From Candidatus Leptofilum proximum (GTDB lineage: Bacteria; Chloroflexota; Anaerolineae; Promineifilales; Promineifilaceae): a stretch of 64,000 bases of DNA. How positions within the stretch are numbered: position 1 is the stretch's first letter; every line of letters begins with the position of its first letter. Below, piece after piece: positions 1 to 9,299 of this stretch. The position numbers and the translations under genes are program-made. A model generated the notes under the pieces. It had not been told where the DNA came from, made no database searches, and saw only the letters and a program-made list of their open reading frames with translations. The stretch covers positions 682,001-746,000 of the forward strand of contig JADJXK010000001.1 of NCBI GenBank assembly GCA_016710325.1. The letters are read 5' to 3'.

Positions 1-645
1 ATCTTGAAAGAGAATCATGACAGTCGATTTGCCTAAGGACCGGGAAGCCAACACATACTCGCGTTCCGCTACTGAGAGCGTTTCGCTGTAAACGATGCGT
101 GCATAGCGAGCCACCCCCACAACACCAATGGCAATAAGCGCGTTTATCAGACTGGGACCTAATAGACCAGCGATAACGATCATCAACAGGATGGATGGAA
201 TGGAAAGCAGCGCGTCCATCACCCGCATAATGATCGTTTCGGCAAATCCCCGCACCGTGCCGGCAATCAGGCCCAGGGTCACACCAATTGTGGACGAGAT
301 GAGCAGCGGAATGATGGCGGCAAAGATAGAAACACGCCCACCATACAGGATGCGCGTAAACATATCTCGCCCCAGGTCATCTGTGCCTAGCCAATGTTCG
401 ACGCTGGGAGGTTGGCGTACGGCCGTATAATCTTGCACAATCGGATCATAAGGTGACAGAAGGGGCGCAAAAATGGACCCGATCAGAAAAAGCAAAACAA
501 GAATAGCACCAATGCGGGGCAGCGTGCGCTTAAACAGGCGACGCAGAAAATAGCGAAACCCGGTCCGGCTGCTTTTGGCCGGTACAGCCACCTTGGCTAA
601 TTCTGGTGATGGATCACCTGGATTATTTAATGGTTGCGCGGTCAT
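1..645 (-). CDS. ABC transporter permease, DppC/OppC type (3' end beyond window)
   Basis: Inner-membrane permease of a peptide/nickel-type ABC importer, partner of the permease encoded just upstream. The 215 codons present read without a stop from an ATG at 645 to the window edge. The N-terminus carries a short cytoplasmic leader, a first membrane segment (about residues 45-62) and then the family hallmark in which PP..EHWLGTDDLGRD precedes the transport domain. The last visible residues (EYVLASRSLGKS) are the start of the EAA loop that docks on the ATPase, so about the last third is missing. It starts 25 bp after the upstream permease gene ends, which indicates one transcript. The ATPase genes were not seen and would lie beyond position 1. 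The assignment to the family is firm; the substrate is unknown. Confidence 0.9.
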   Translation of the reverse strand, partial: MTAQPLNNPGDPSPELAKVAVPAKSSRTGFRYFLRRLFKRTLPRIGAILVLLFLIGSIFAPLLSPYDPIVQDYTAVRQPPSVEHWLGTDDLGRDMFTRILYGGRVSIFAAIIPLLISSTIGVTLGLIAGTVRGFAETIIMRVMDALLSIPSILLMIVIAGLLGPSLINALIAIGVVGVARYARIVYSETLSVAEREYVLASRSLGKSTVMILFQD

Positions 646-669
646 TTTTTCCTCTCTTTACCCCATCAC

Positions 670-1626
670 TCATGAAATACGAATGCGGGGGTCTAACACA
701 CCGTATAGCAAATCAACGAATAAATTGACCAACAAATAGCTGAGCGTGATGACCAGCACCACCCCCTGTACTACCGGGAAATCGCGGATGAAGATAGCAT
801 CGAGGCCCAGCCGGCCCATCCCAGGCAGGGAAAAAATCTGTTCAATGACAACTGCACCGCCTAGTAAAGCGCCAAATTGCAGGCCAATGATGGTCAACAC
901 CGGCAGCATGGCATTACGGAAGGCGTGGTTGAAAATGACACGCCGTTCTAGAGCCCCTTTGGCCCTGGCCGTGCGAATGTAATCCTGGTGCATCACTTCC
1001 AACATGCCGGAGCGCGTCATGCGCATTACTGAAGCCATCAAGGCAATCCCCAACGTGATCACCGGCAGGACCATTTTTGTTAAATTGTCCTGCAAATCTT
1101 CGCTGATCCGGGTGAAGCCATTGGAGGGCAGCCAGCCTAATTTGACCGAAAAGAAGTAGATGAGCAGCAGCGCCACCCAGAAATTAGGGGCAGAAATACC
1201 GCCAATGGCTAAACTCGTGCCGAGCAGGTCTCCTAATGAATTGGGTTTAAGGGCGGAATAGATACCAACTGGTATGGCAATGATAAGGGCAAAAGCCATA
1301 GCCAGTAAGGTCAATTCGATAGAAACAGAAAATGCGCTTTTTAACATATCACTGACCTGACGGCTGCCGCGGATAGAGGTGCCCAAATCACCCTGCAAGG
1401 CATTAATCAACCAATCGCCATACTGCACGATTAACGGCCGATCCAGCCCCAGTTCATGGCGCAAGATGTCTAGCTGCTCTTCCGTTAAGCCTTGCGTTTG
1501 CTCAACGTCAACCAGAAGATAAATGGGATCGCCAGGTGCCAGAAACATCAATGTAAAGACAATGAAGGTCACAATTAGCAGGACCGGGATTGTAGCCAAC
1601 AGCCGTCGGATAACATATTGAGTCAT
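670..1626 (-). CDS. ABC transporter permease, DppB/OppB type
   Basis: A 318-residue integral membrane subunit of a peptide/nickel-type importer. It opens with the family signature (YVIRRLLATIPVLLIVTFIVF, then APGDP), has about six hydrophobic segments and an EAA loop (DYIRTARAKGALERRV...NAMLPV, about residues 215-245), and ends with the usual LLYGVLDPRIR tail. Length is normal for DppB (about 310-340). The start at 1626 is supported by AAAGGTGA a few bases upstream. It lies between the binding-protein gene and the second permease gene, the standard order. Placement behind three sulfatase genes suggests that the transported solute is related to sulfated compounds, but this is inference; the family also moves peptides, nickel and oligosaccharides. 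Confidence 0.93.
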   Translation of the reverse strand: MTQYVIRRLLATIPVLLIVTFIVFTLMFLAPGDPIYLLVDVEQTQGLTEEQLDILRHELGLDRPLIVQYGDWLINALQGDLGTSIRGSRQVSDMLKSAFSVSIELTLLAMAFALIIAIPVGIYSALKPNSLGDLLGTSLAIGGISAPNFWVALLLIYFFSVKLGWLPSNGFTRISEDLQDNLTKMVLPVITLGIALMASVMRMTRSGMLEVMHQDYIRTARAKGALERRVIFNHAFRNAMLPVLTIIGLQFGALLGGAVVIEQIFSLPGMGRLGLDAIFIRDFPVVQGVVLVITLSYLLVNLFVDLLYGVLDPRIRIS

Positions 1627-1734
1627 TGAATCACCTTTCCCTTTAAAGCTGTGGCTGCATTTCCGTTTGCTTTCCAGGCCATGCAGTTGAGCGGTTCGGT
1701 GGGAGAACGGACCACAGCATATTTCTTGAGAAAA

Positions 1735-1767
1735 GAGCGGCCGGCAAAACGATAATCCCGGCCGCTC
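1735..1767 (-). terminator. Intercistronic GC-rich hairpin between binding protein and permease
   Basis: A perfect 10-bp stem (GAGCGGCCGG at 1735-1744 pairing with CCGGCCGCTC at 1758-1767) with a 13-nt loop lies 24 bp after the stop codon of the solute-binding protein. On the minus strand it is followed by TTTTCTC, a weak T tract. It probably acts as an attenuating terminator or as a 3' stabiliser that keeps binding-protein mRNA in excess over permease mRNA. The role is inferred; the structure is seen directly. Confidence 0.6.
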
Positions 1768-1790
1768 AGATCAAGTCTGCCGCTTAAGTG

Positions 1791-3428
1791 CTAATTGCTA
1801 TTCGGTTGCAAATAGAGGTAATTATAGCCACCAACAAATGTTGTGTTGTAATCACCCAATTTATCAGAATTCCAGGCGTAAAGTGTTTCCTGGAACACGT
1901 AGGGGACAACAACAAAAGCTTCCATCTCCATCACGTTGGCCTCGTGGAGGATGGCAATTCGTTCATCCGTATCAAAAGTGGCGACGGATTGCGCTAGCAA
2001 ATCGTCAAAAGTCATATCATCGGGATCACACCAGCCGGTCATGCCCACGAGCGCATTACAGCCTGCATACAGTCTTAAATACGTCGCTGGGTCAACGTGC
2101 AGGTTCTGCTGCACGACAAAACCGGCATTGGCCCCATTGTGGTCATCCCGCAAAATCTCAATGTGGCGGGCAAACTCATTAACTTCAATCTCCAGGTTGA
2201 TACCCACTTCGGCCAGACTGCTCTGCATGATTTGCAGGATCTGCGAACGGAAGGGCTGCGGCGTTACAGAGACTTTGAAGTCAAAGCCGTCAGGGTTGCC
2301 AGCGGCGGCCAACATTTCTCTGGCCAGGTCCAGATCCTTATGAACAGGGTCTACGGCAGATTGGTAAGCCCAACTGCCAGGGGGAATCAGCCCATCGGGG
2401 ATTGCGCCATAACCCTCAAAGGCAACATTGAGGAGAACATCGTAGTCCAGGGCATAAGCAAACGCCATGCGGTTCTCTATTTTGTCAAAGGGCGGAATAC
2501 GGGTGTTGAGCACCAACGCATACCAGCCGGTTTGATCCCCGCCTACCTGGAAGCCCGGAATGGCTTCAAACAAGGGAACATCCTTCGGTTCTTGCTCATG
2601 CAATAAGTCGAGTTCGCCACTCTGGGCAGCTAACAAGGCCGCAGCACCATCCTGGAAATTGCGCCAGACGATACGGTCAGCCAGGCCGACGCCTTCCTGC
2701 CAGTAATTGGGGTTTTTCGTCATCACCACTTCCACACCAGGTTCCCAATGGTCCAAAATGTAAGGGCCGCTGCCGACAGGGTTGATGCCAAAGGCATCCG
2801 TGCCCATTTCCTCGTAAGCCGTTGGCGAGACGATGGAGGTGTTTGGTTGTGTCAGAACATACAACGCGGTGGCATCTGGCTGGTCAAAAGTAAACTGAAC
2901 CGTATATTCATCCAGCGCTTCCCAGCCGGTCATGGTTAAAACGGAAGTTCCCAGGAATAGATCAGGATCCTGGTAAAGATCGGCGCTGTATACAACGGCA
3001 TCAGCATTGAGCGGGGTGCCATCACTAAACGTCACATCATCACGCAAATCGAAGGTGATGGTTAGCTGATCATCCGATATCTCCCACGATTCGGCCAGCC
3101 AGGGAATGATCTCGCCGTCGTCGGTTGCCCGCACCAGGGTGTCAAAAAGTCCGATGGCGACGCCGGTAGCAGCCGGGTTATTGACGTTGAATGGGTTCAG
3201 GTCGGTGAACTGTTGCAGATAGCTAATACGGATTTCCGTAGGTTCGTCGGATTCCTCTACGGCTCCCGGTCCTTCGCTGCCAGATTCTTCTGTGGTCGAT
3301 TCTGTGCCTGTATCTTGATCGTCTGCCGGTGCTGCATCATCTGTAGCCGCACCCCCGCCGCAGGCAATGAGCAGCAATATGGCCGCAATCATCATAACAA
3401 TCAGGTAAAAATCATTTTTTGATTTCAT
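1791..3428 (-). CDS. Extracellular solute-binding lipoprotein, family 5 (peptide/nickel/oligosaccharide type)
   Basis: A 545-residue substrate-binding protein that delivers a solute to the two permeases downstream. The N-terminus is a lipoprotein signal: Lys-rich start, hydrophobic core and lipobox LLIAC with the lipidated Cys at residue 23, followed by an acidic, Ser/Thr-rich linker (about 25-60). The mature part has family 5 landmarks such as FDTLVR...IIPWLAESWEISDD, TFDLRDDVTFSDGTPLNADAVVYS and NPVGSGPYILDHWEPGVEV. The ATG at 3428 has AGGAAG just upstream. It sits 93 bp after the sulfatase genes and before the permease genes. Family 5 proteins bind di- and oligopeptides, nickel or oligosaccharides, so the ligand cannot be named; sulfatase context points to a sulfated or post-sulfatase product. 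Confidence 0.93.
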   Translation of the reverse strand: MKSKNDFYLIVMMIAAILLLIACGGGAATDDAAPADDQDTGTESTTEESGSEGPGAVEESDEPTEIRISYLQQFTDLNPFNVNNPAATGVAIGLFDTLVRATDDGEIIPWLAESWEISDDQLTITFDLRDDVTFSDGTPLNADAVVYSADLYQDPDLFLGTSVLTMTGWEALDEYTVQFTFDQPDATALYVLTQPNTSIVSPTAYEEMGTDAFGINPVGSGPYILDHWEPGVEVVMTKNPNYWQEGVGLADRIVWRNFQDGAAALLAAQSGELDLLHEQEPKDVPLFEAIPGFQVGGDQTGWYALVLNTRIPPFDKIENRMAFAYALDYDVLLNVAFEGYGAIPDGLIPPGSWAYQSAVDPVHKDLDLAREMLAAAGNPDGFDFKVSVTPQPFRSQILQIMQSSLAEVGINLEIEVNEFARHIEILRDDHNGANAGFVVQQNLHVDPATYLRLYAGCNALVGMTGWCDPDDMTFDDLLAQSVATFDTDERIAILHEANVMEMEAFVVVPYVFQETLYAWNSDKLGDYNTTFVGGYNYLYLQPNSN

Positions 3429-3521
3429 TTCTTTTCTTCCTCGTTCATCTAGATTTTTTTGGTTGCAAACTTCGCAAAATTATGCTGAATTTGGATATAC
3501 GCCGGTTGCTTTTATCGATAT

Positions 3522-5318
3522 TCACCTCCTGGATAAAACGCTTTCGTTTTCATCTAACAGAGCCAAATCTGCTGCCATGGCATTCAGCTTATTAGCCGTA
3601 AACAGACCAGGGGCAAAGTTGCTAATTTGCAGGGGGGAGGCCCCGGCCGCTTGTTTGAGAAATGGATCGTCGCTGAATTCGGGGAAATGATGTTGGAATA
3701 CGGCCGCTGCGCCCACATCGGCCAACAAATCTTTGATGGGAGTGTTCAAGTTAAAATGACCATCGCCAACTTCAATCTTCGGTGGATGTAACGCCTGCAA
3801 CGCTAATTCATGCTGCGCCGCCAGCTGTAAATGGTGCGGCGCAACCACGCCATCGGGGGGCAGGTTCAACCGTTCGTACTGCTCCGGTGGGGCGTCGTTG
3901 GCCCGCATAAGGGCGACCATCTGTTTAATCATGCGCCGCTCAACAGCCTCATCGACAATTGGCTTTTCTTGCCCCGGATCGGTTTGCAGATCAAACAGGA
4001 GGGTGCCGTAAAGGTGTGGGTTTAACATGCCGGCGCCGGCCGGAATCTTCATGGTGCGGCACCCTTTGGTAAAGCTGAACGGCTCTGCTATCTCCATGTT
4101 TTGCATTTCGGCCACGCTGAAGCGGGCACGCATGTGGGTGGGCATGTGGGTATAGTCGTAGAGAGGTTTGTTAACTTCAGTTTTGGGGGCGCGCAGGTAG
4201 GTGTAACGGCCGTCTGTCACGTTGATATGACCACCATGCGACCCGTACAGGATTGCTTCTCGTGCGGGAGCCACGGCAGCTGCCGTGGCTCCCAGTGGAA
4301 GACCCTGCATGTCAGACGGCCGTGCCACACCAAAATAATCCAGCAAGGTGGGCGGCACATCAATCATCTGCACCAGGTCGTCACGCCGTTCGCCCTTTAG
4401 ACCGCTGCGCGGATCCCAGACGAAGAAGGGGGTATGCACCACTTCGTTGTAGAATGGCTGCACGCTTTTAGCCCACCAGTTATGTTCCCCCAGCAGGTAG
4501 CCGTGATCGGTACAAACGATCAGCATGGTGTCTTGCCACATATCGTGCGCGTCCATCGTGTCCAGCACCCGCCCCAGAGAGTGGTCGCACATGCTTACCA
4601 GCGCCGCGTAAGTTTTGCGGGTGTGTTCTACTTTTTCGGGGGATTCGGTGACACGACCGTATGGCGGCCAGTCGAAATCGGGGCCATCATAATCGTGTGC
4701 ATATTGTTCTTTGTAATGGTCGTGGACAAAAAATGGCTCATGCGGATCAAACGTTTCAATCTGCAAAAACCAGTCGTCTTTTTCACAATTCGTTTGGATA
4801 AAGTGCAAGCCGTGATTAAACACACGCGTCTGGCTGTGCTCCGCCTCCGTTGGCATGTATTGGCGGTTGATTTGGTCCTGTCGCTTCATATTGGAAAAAA
4901 CGCCCTGGGCCGCATCCCACTCCTCTCCTACCGGTACGTGCCCCTTCCACAAATCCCCTTCCTGACCACGCACAATCTCCCAGCTGCTGTACCGGTTGTG
5001 GTAGGTTGCGCCGCCGTCTTCCCAATAATGCTGGTGGTCGCTGATCAGGTGCGTGTACACCCGGTTTTGCTTGAGGATTTCGGGCATAGAATCATCAAAT
5101 GGCTCGATAGGACCCCAGCTGCGGTGCAAAAAGTTGTAGCGGCCGGTGTGCAGCTCCCGCCGGGCGGGCATACAGGGCATGCTGCCCGAGTAGCAGTTGT
5201 CAAACGTCACGGCTCGTTGCGCGAGTCGCTCAAAATTGGGCGCCCGTACCCAGTCACAGCCATAAGGGGGTAAATAGCGCCTGTTTAATGAATCAAACAT
5301 CACCATAATTGCCTTCAT
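3522..5318 (-). CDS. Sulfatase (type I, Cys-type), copy A
   Basis: A 598-residue sulfatase of the alkaline-phosphatase superfamily, hydrolysing sulfate esters. The start is taken as the ATG at 5318, not the longer frame, because AAGGAG lies about 8 bases upstream and the stop of the preceding gene overlaps it by one base (TGATG), a sign of translational coupling. The formylglycine motif C-x-P-x-R is present as CMPAR (Cys49), embedded in GSMPCMPARRELHTGR. Metal ligands include Asp9 (MFDS) and the CTDHGYLLGEHNWW segment. No signal peptide is visible, so it would act in the cytoplasm, as for small imported sulfated substrates. Formylglycine formation needs FGE or an anSME, neither of which is in the window. 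The substrate is unknown. Confidence 0.9.
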   Translation of the reverse strand: MKAIMVMFDSLNRRYLPPYGCDWVRAPNFERLAQRAVTFDNCYSGSMPCMPARRELHTGRYNFLHRSWGPIEPFDDSMPEILKQNRVYTHLISDHQHYWEDGGATYHNRYSSWEIVRGQEGDLWKGHVPVGEEWDAAQGVFSNMKRQDQINRQYMPTEAEHSQTRVFNHGLHFIQTNCEKDDWFLQIETFDPHEPFFVHDHYKEQYAHDYDGPDFDWPPYGRVTESPEKVEHTRKTYAALVSMCDHSLGRVLDTMDAHDMWQDTMLIVCTDHGYLLGEHNWWAKSVQPFYNEVVHTPFFVWDPRSGLKGERRDDLVQMIDVPPTLLDYFGVARPSDMQGLPLGATAAAVAPAREAILYGSHGGHINVTDGRYTYLRAPKTEVNKPLYDYTHMPTHMRARFSVAEMQNMEIAEPFSFTKGCRTMKIPAGAGMLNPHLYGTLLFDLQTDPGQEKPIVDEAVERRMIKQMVALMRANDAPPEQYERLNLPPDGVVAPHHLQLAAQHELALQALHPPKIEVGDGHFNLNTPIKDLLADVGAAAVFQHHFPEFSDDPFLKQAAGASPLQISNFAPGLFTANKLNAMAADLALLDENESVLSRR

Positions 5319-6733
5319 CAGGTTGCACTCCTTTTCATGTCGGTGATTGCCTGGGCTAGCTGAAGGCACAGTTCAGGCTGCTGGCCGACTAGATTTTGGG
5401 TTTCGTGGGGGTCTTCTTGTAAATCAAAAAGAAGTTTTTTGCCGTCTTCGTACTGGATGAATTTGAAACGGCCGTCATACGCCGCTTCCCAATCCAGTAG
5501 TGCTGAGAACACAATATCCCGGTGTGTCGTCTGCTCCCCAGCCAGGACCGGCTGCAACGACATGCTGTCCATCGCCTCCGGCACAGCCAGGCTGGCGTAA
5601 TCTAAAAATGTTGCGGCCAGATCATGCAGCGAAACAAGTGCGTCACTGACAACATTTTGCAAAACGTTCGGCCCGCATATCACAAGCGGAACAGAAATAG
5701 ATGGATGATAGGGCACACTTTTCATCCATAAATCGTGATCGCCTAACATCTCACCATGATCGCTGGCATAAATGATGATCGTATTGTCCATCTCACCACG
5801 CCGCCCCAACAGCTCAAGATAGCGCCCGACCTGCGTGTCGATGTTCTCAATCATGGCCGCGTAATTGCGCCGAATCTCATTGTGCGTGGCGCGATCAAAT
5901 TCGGCGGAATCAACAGGCGGCTCAAAATCAACCTCCCGCCAGCGATGGTACATAGCCTCGGTCACGTCCAACGGATCGTGTGGCCCAGCAAAGTTCACCT
6001 GCAAAAACCACGGTTTGCCCGACTCAAAGTTTTGCAGCAAGCGCAAGCCCTCGTTGGCAATCCAGGTATCGCCATAAGCATCTTCTGGCAGTGGGGTTGG
6101 CGCAGTGCTTGTGTAGGGATGCCTGAACCAGATGTCCTGGACGTGCGTGTTCAGCAGTCCCTGGCTTTCGAGGTAAGCGGTATAGGGACCGGCAGCCGCA
6201 GCCGTTGGAACGTGATCTCTGTATGGGTAATTGGCCAGCATCTTCGTCATGTATTCGCCGATTCGTCCCCTCTTTTTTTGGTAGAATTCCGCATATCCTA
6301 ATGGCCAGGCATCCGTCACGGCCCGGATAGCATCAATCTTCCCTTCGCTGTCTACGCCCTCAGAAAAGCCCCATTCGGGCAGCAGATGAGAGCCATCCAA
6401 ACCCCAGGCGAATTCCGGTTTATGCAAATCGAATTTGCCTACACCGGCCACGTGGTAACCAGCATCTCTTAAAATGCCATAGAAAGTGGGCTGGTCGAGA
6501 GGGTAGTTGAACTGGTTGGAAGGAACCCCGGCGCGATGATATGACATCCCAGAAGCCAGACATGCTCTAGATGGCGCACATGTCGGCGAGGCGCAAACCG
6601 CGTTTGTGAAATTGACGCCTTGTGAAGCCAGTTTCGCAATGTTTGGATTGCGCACCGGAACGGCCGAATTGATTGTTAGGAAATCAGGACGGTGTTGATC
6701 CGAAAGTAGCAAAAGCATGTTTGGCTGATTCAT
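5318..6733 (-). CDS. Sulfatase (type I, Cys-type), copy B
   Basis: A 471-residue sulfatase, with the formylglycine motif CAPSR (Cys52, in CASPTCAPSRACLASG) and the metal-site segments SDQHRPD at the N-terminus and YASDHGEMLGDHDLW in the middle. The C-terminus has the usual FDLQEDPHETQNLV strand seen in choline/aryl sulfatase-like proteins. No signal peptide is visible. The stop codon overlaps the start of sulfatase A by one base and the gene begins 27 bp after the stop of the disrupted sulfatase C, so all three were transcribed together. The start at 6733 has only a weak purine-rich leader (GAGAGAAGAG). It differs clearly from copy A in length and sequence, suggesting different substrates rather than recent duplication. 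Confidence 0.92.
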   Translation of the reverse strand: MNQPNMLLLLSDQHRPDFLTINSAVPVRNPNIAKLASQGVNFTNAVCASPTCAPSRACLASGMSYHRAGVPSNQFNYPLDQPTFYGILRDAGYHVAGVGKFDLHKPEFAWGLDGSHLLPEWGFSEGVDSEGKIDAIRAVTDAWPLGYAEFYQKKRGRIGEYMTKMLANYPYRDHVPTAAAAGPYTAYLESQGLLNTHVQDIWFRHPYTSTAPTPLPEDAYGDTWIANEGLRLLQNFESGKPWFLQVNFAGPHDPLDVTEAMYHRWREVDFEPPVDSAEFDRATHNEIRRNYAAMIENIDTQVGRYLELLGRRGEMDNTIIIYASDHGEMLGDHDLWMKSVPYHPSISVPLVICGPNVLQNVVSDALVSLHDLAATFLDYASLAVPEAMDSMSLQPVLAGEQTTHRDIVFSALLDWEAAYDGRFKFIQYEDGKKLLFDLQEDPHETQNLVGQQPELCLQLAQAITDMKRSAT

Positions 6734-6760
6734 GACTCTTCTCTCGTTAAGCTAACTGTG

Positions 6761-7404
6761 TTATCGGCTGTATGGGCCAGAGAGGACTTCTGGCTCAAAA
6801 GGAAAGCCTTTTGGCGGGGTGCGGTTCTGGCCGCCCCAATAAAACGGTTCCCGAATCTGGTTCCAGGGACGATTGGCCCACTCAAAAGCACGGAACGGGT
6901 CCCGAATCCGATCCATCTCTTCTACAATAAGTTCATGCAGCCGGTTCCGAATTTCGGCATGGGCCGGATCATCGATCAGGTTATTTGTTTCGTAAGGGTC
7001 CGCTGCCAGATCGTACAGCTCGTCTCTGTCCAGCAAGTTGATGGCTAATTTGAAACGGCCGTCGCACACGCTGCGGATGGGGTAGAACGCGCCAAACTGG
7101 TCGTGATTGATGGCAAAGCGGTTGAAGCTGATGAAGATATGGTCGTGCACCTTTGTGTCCGGGTCTTCTAATACCGGCCGCAGACTTTGACCATGTAAAC
7201 TTTCTGGCTGCTCAATGCCGGCAAAATCCAGGAAGGTGGGCAGCAGATCGATCTGGCTAACCAGCGCTTCGCTGGCAACACCTTCCGGACCGCCAGGCAG
7301 CCGCACGATGAAGGGGACGTTCGTGACTTCTTCGTACATCATAGGCCCCTTCGTAAACAGGCCGTGTGCGCCGAGCATGTCACCGTGGTCGCTGGTGTAA
7401 ATAG
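6761..7404 (-). pseudogene. Sulfatase C, 3' fragment of a gene split by an insertion sequence
   Basis: C-terminal 214 codons of a third sulfatase, beginning with IYTSDHGDMLGAHGLF, the second metal-binding region of type I sulfatases. The fragment is separated from its 5' part (8406-9234) by a 999-bp insertion sequence. Joining the 5' part up to 8406 (which keeps one TA copy) to base 7404 gives an uninterrupted gene of 491 codons, with ENTVITIYTSDHG across the join, exactly what the family has. There are no other disabling changes in either half, so the insertion is recent. As it stands this half has no start signal of its own. The reading frame into the insertion sequence is an artefact. Confidence 0.92.
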
Positions 7405-7406
7405 TA
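7405..7406. repeat. TA target-site duplication, left copy
   Basis: The dinucleotide TA next to the left terminal repeat of the insertion sequence; its partner is at 8406-8407. Removing the element and one TA restores the sulfatase frame, which establishes the duplication. Confidence 0.85.
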
Positions 7407-8405
7407 GAGTTGTTCCTAATTAAAAAACGGGTAAATTCCAGCCAATTCAGCTGGAGAAAACTAAATGAGCCTACAAATTCGTGATGATCGTCATATGCGT
7501 GCTTTAACCGGCGTATCAGAAACACAATTCGAGATTTTACTAGAAGTATTTTTCATGACTTACACCAAGATGCAATGGCAAGCCTATCAAGACGGTAGCG
7601 CAGCCGGTGTGCGTCAACGGCGTCCAGGCGGTGGCCGAAAAGGTGCTTTGCCCACGATGCGAGATAAATTGTTGTTTCTGCTCTACTATTTCAAGGTTTA
7701 TCCCACCTTCGATGTGTTAGGCACTCAATTCAACATGGCCCGGTCCAAAGCGAATGAAAACCTGTATAAGTTAGTCCCTGTTTTATATCAAACCCTGGTT
7801 CACCTGGAGGTCATGCCCCCCTCGTGAGTTTGCCACGCCAGACGATTTACTCGAAGCACTGGCTGGTATGGACACGATTCTGATTGATGTCACCGAAAGG
7901 AGCTATCGCCGTCCCCAGGATAACCAAGAGCAGCGTGAACATTACAGTGGCAAAAAAAAGACACACGCTTAAAAACACGGTGATAACGGCTTTGAACAAA
8001 ACGATTCTTTTCCTGGGACGGACCTTTGCCGGACATGTTCATGATTACACCATGCTTAAAGAGGAGTTTCCGCCAGAACAAGCTTGGTTTGAATTCATGG
8101 CAGTCTTAGTTGATTTAGGCTATCAGGGCATTCTCGCCGATTATGTGGGAGAAGAGATTCATATCCCCACAAAAAGCCACGTAAAAGTAAGAAGAACCCT
8201 GTGACCACCTTATCAACCGAACAAAAAGCTGACAATAAAGCGTTGAGTCAAATCAGAATATTGGTTGAAAACGCGATCTGTGGTTTGAAGCGATACAATA
8301 TTCTTGTGCATCGATTTCGTAACCACAGAAAGTCTTTTGAGGATGACGTGATTGGCATTGCCGCTGGTCTCTGGAACTTCAATCTCAATTATTAAGGAAC
8401 AACTC
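7407..8405 (+). mobile_element. IS5-family insertion sequence (IS427-like by TA duplication), 999 bp
   Basis: Complete element with perfect 11-bp terminal inverted repeats: GAGTTGTTCCT at 7407-7417 and its complement AGGAACAACTC at 8395-8405. It duplicates the target dinucleotide TA. One degenerate transposase gene fills it on the plus strand, opposite to the sulfatase operon it interrupts. Length, TA duplication and the HTH plus DDE_Tnp_4-like protein fit the IS5 family, IS427-like subgroup; the subgroup is inferred. None of the ACGGCCGT palindromes common in neighbouring genes is present, fitting foreign origin. Confidence 0.9.
7465..8395 (+). pseudogene. IS5-family transposase with three frame breaks
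   Basis: Transposase of the insertion sequence: an N-terminal helix-turn-helix region (MSLQIRDDRHMRALTG to LVHLEVMPP) and a DDE_Tnp_4-like catalytic region (MDTILIDVTERSY, FAGHVHDYTMLK, VDLGYQG, and a C-terminal NAICGLKRYNIL). The protein is readable from end to end only if three single-base indels are corrected, and all three lie in homopolymers: the C run at 7816-7821 (one base too many), the A run at 7952-7959 (one too many) and the A run at 8171-8175 (one too few). A programmed -1 shift, used by some IS5 relatives, would not reach the needed frame at the A8 run. They are either real decay or sequencing errors. Taken literally, no functional transposase is made. Confidence 0.85.
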
Positions 8406-9234
8406 TAATGACTGTATTTTCGCCATGTAACTGCTCCACCGCATCCAGCACCCGCCCAATTTCGCGGTCAATATAGCTGTTGCAGCCGTAAAATCGGTTG
8501 ACAAATGATGCTCTTTTCTCCCACGGCACGTCACCATTCTGCCGCCGCTGCAGCTGCTGCATGGCAGGTTTGCCTTCCACAGAAGCGTTGTAATTGGGCG
8601 GCTCCGGAATCCCCATGGTCTCAAACTGCTCCCAATATTCAGGCGGGGCGACAAAGGGCCCATGCGGCTCGTCCAAAGAGACGACCAGTAGAAACGGTTC
8701 GTCATCACCCACCTGGTTTAGAAAATCGATAGCCCGGTCAGCTACCATGTGGCCCCACATCTTATCTTCGGTAAAGCCTGCTTCACGCAGTTGTGCGGCC
8801 GTTTTTACCGACTTATATTTGGCAAACATCTCTGGCCCGATGGCATGGGCGTAGCGGTAGCCATCAAACCACCAGTCGGGTTCAAATCCGCCACCCGGCT
8901 CTCCATCGCCAAAATATTCAGAGCCATCCAGGTGCCATTTGCCAGTGTAGGCGGTGCGGTAGCCATATTCGCGAAAAATCGTGCCCATCAGCGGTATGCT
9001 GCGCTGCGGTGACATGTTGTTGGCCCAGGCACCATTTACGGCTGGCTGCATGCCAGAAAAAATTGCGCCTCGTGCCGGGGTACAAACTGGTGAACTGGTG
9101 TACGCGTTTTCAAACCGGATGCCATGCGCGGCCAATCGATCCAGGTGAGGCGTGTCCACTTTGGGATTACCATAGGCACCAACCATCGATTTAGTCTGGG
9201 AATCAGTAATAATCAGGACAAGATTCATCTTCAT
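8406..9234 (-). pseudogene. Sulfatase C, 5' fragment of a gene split by an insertion sequence
   Basis: N-terminal 276 codons of the third sulfatase of the operon, with MKMNLVLIITDSQTKS (first metal site) and the formylglycine motif CTPAR (Cys51). It stops in the terminal repeat of the IS5-like element; the fragment would end in a few foreign residues. The ATG at 9234 lies four bases after GGAG; the ATG at 9228 is an alternative. It starts 66 bp after the PadR gene, so it was probably the first enzyme gene of the operon, and the insertion may be polar on sulfatases B and A and the transporter. No signal peptide is visible. Rejoined length is 490 residues, typical of sulfatases. Confidence 0.92.
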
Positions 9235-9299
9235 CAAACTCCATCGCCAACTAAAGAAAAAGTAAATCCAGGCAAATCAATAAGGAATTTCGGTTTTTA

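Noticed and set aside
4434..5273. Long plus-strand frame of 279 codons inside sulfatase A
   Set aside because: Antisense shadow of the sulfatase gene; no family pattern and no ribosome site.
7405..7525. Continuation of the sulfatase C 3' fragment to an upstream start
   Set aside because: That sequence is antisense of the insertion element and not sulfatase.
7952..7960. Programmed -1 frameshift in the IS5-like transposase at A8G
   Set aside because: The needed change is +1 (one A too many), which a standard -1 slip would not give.
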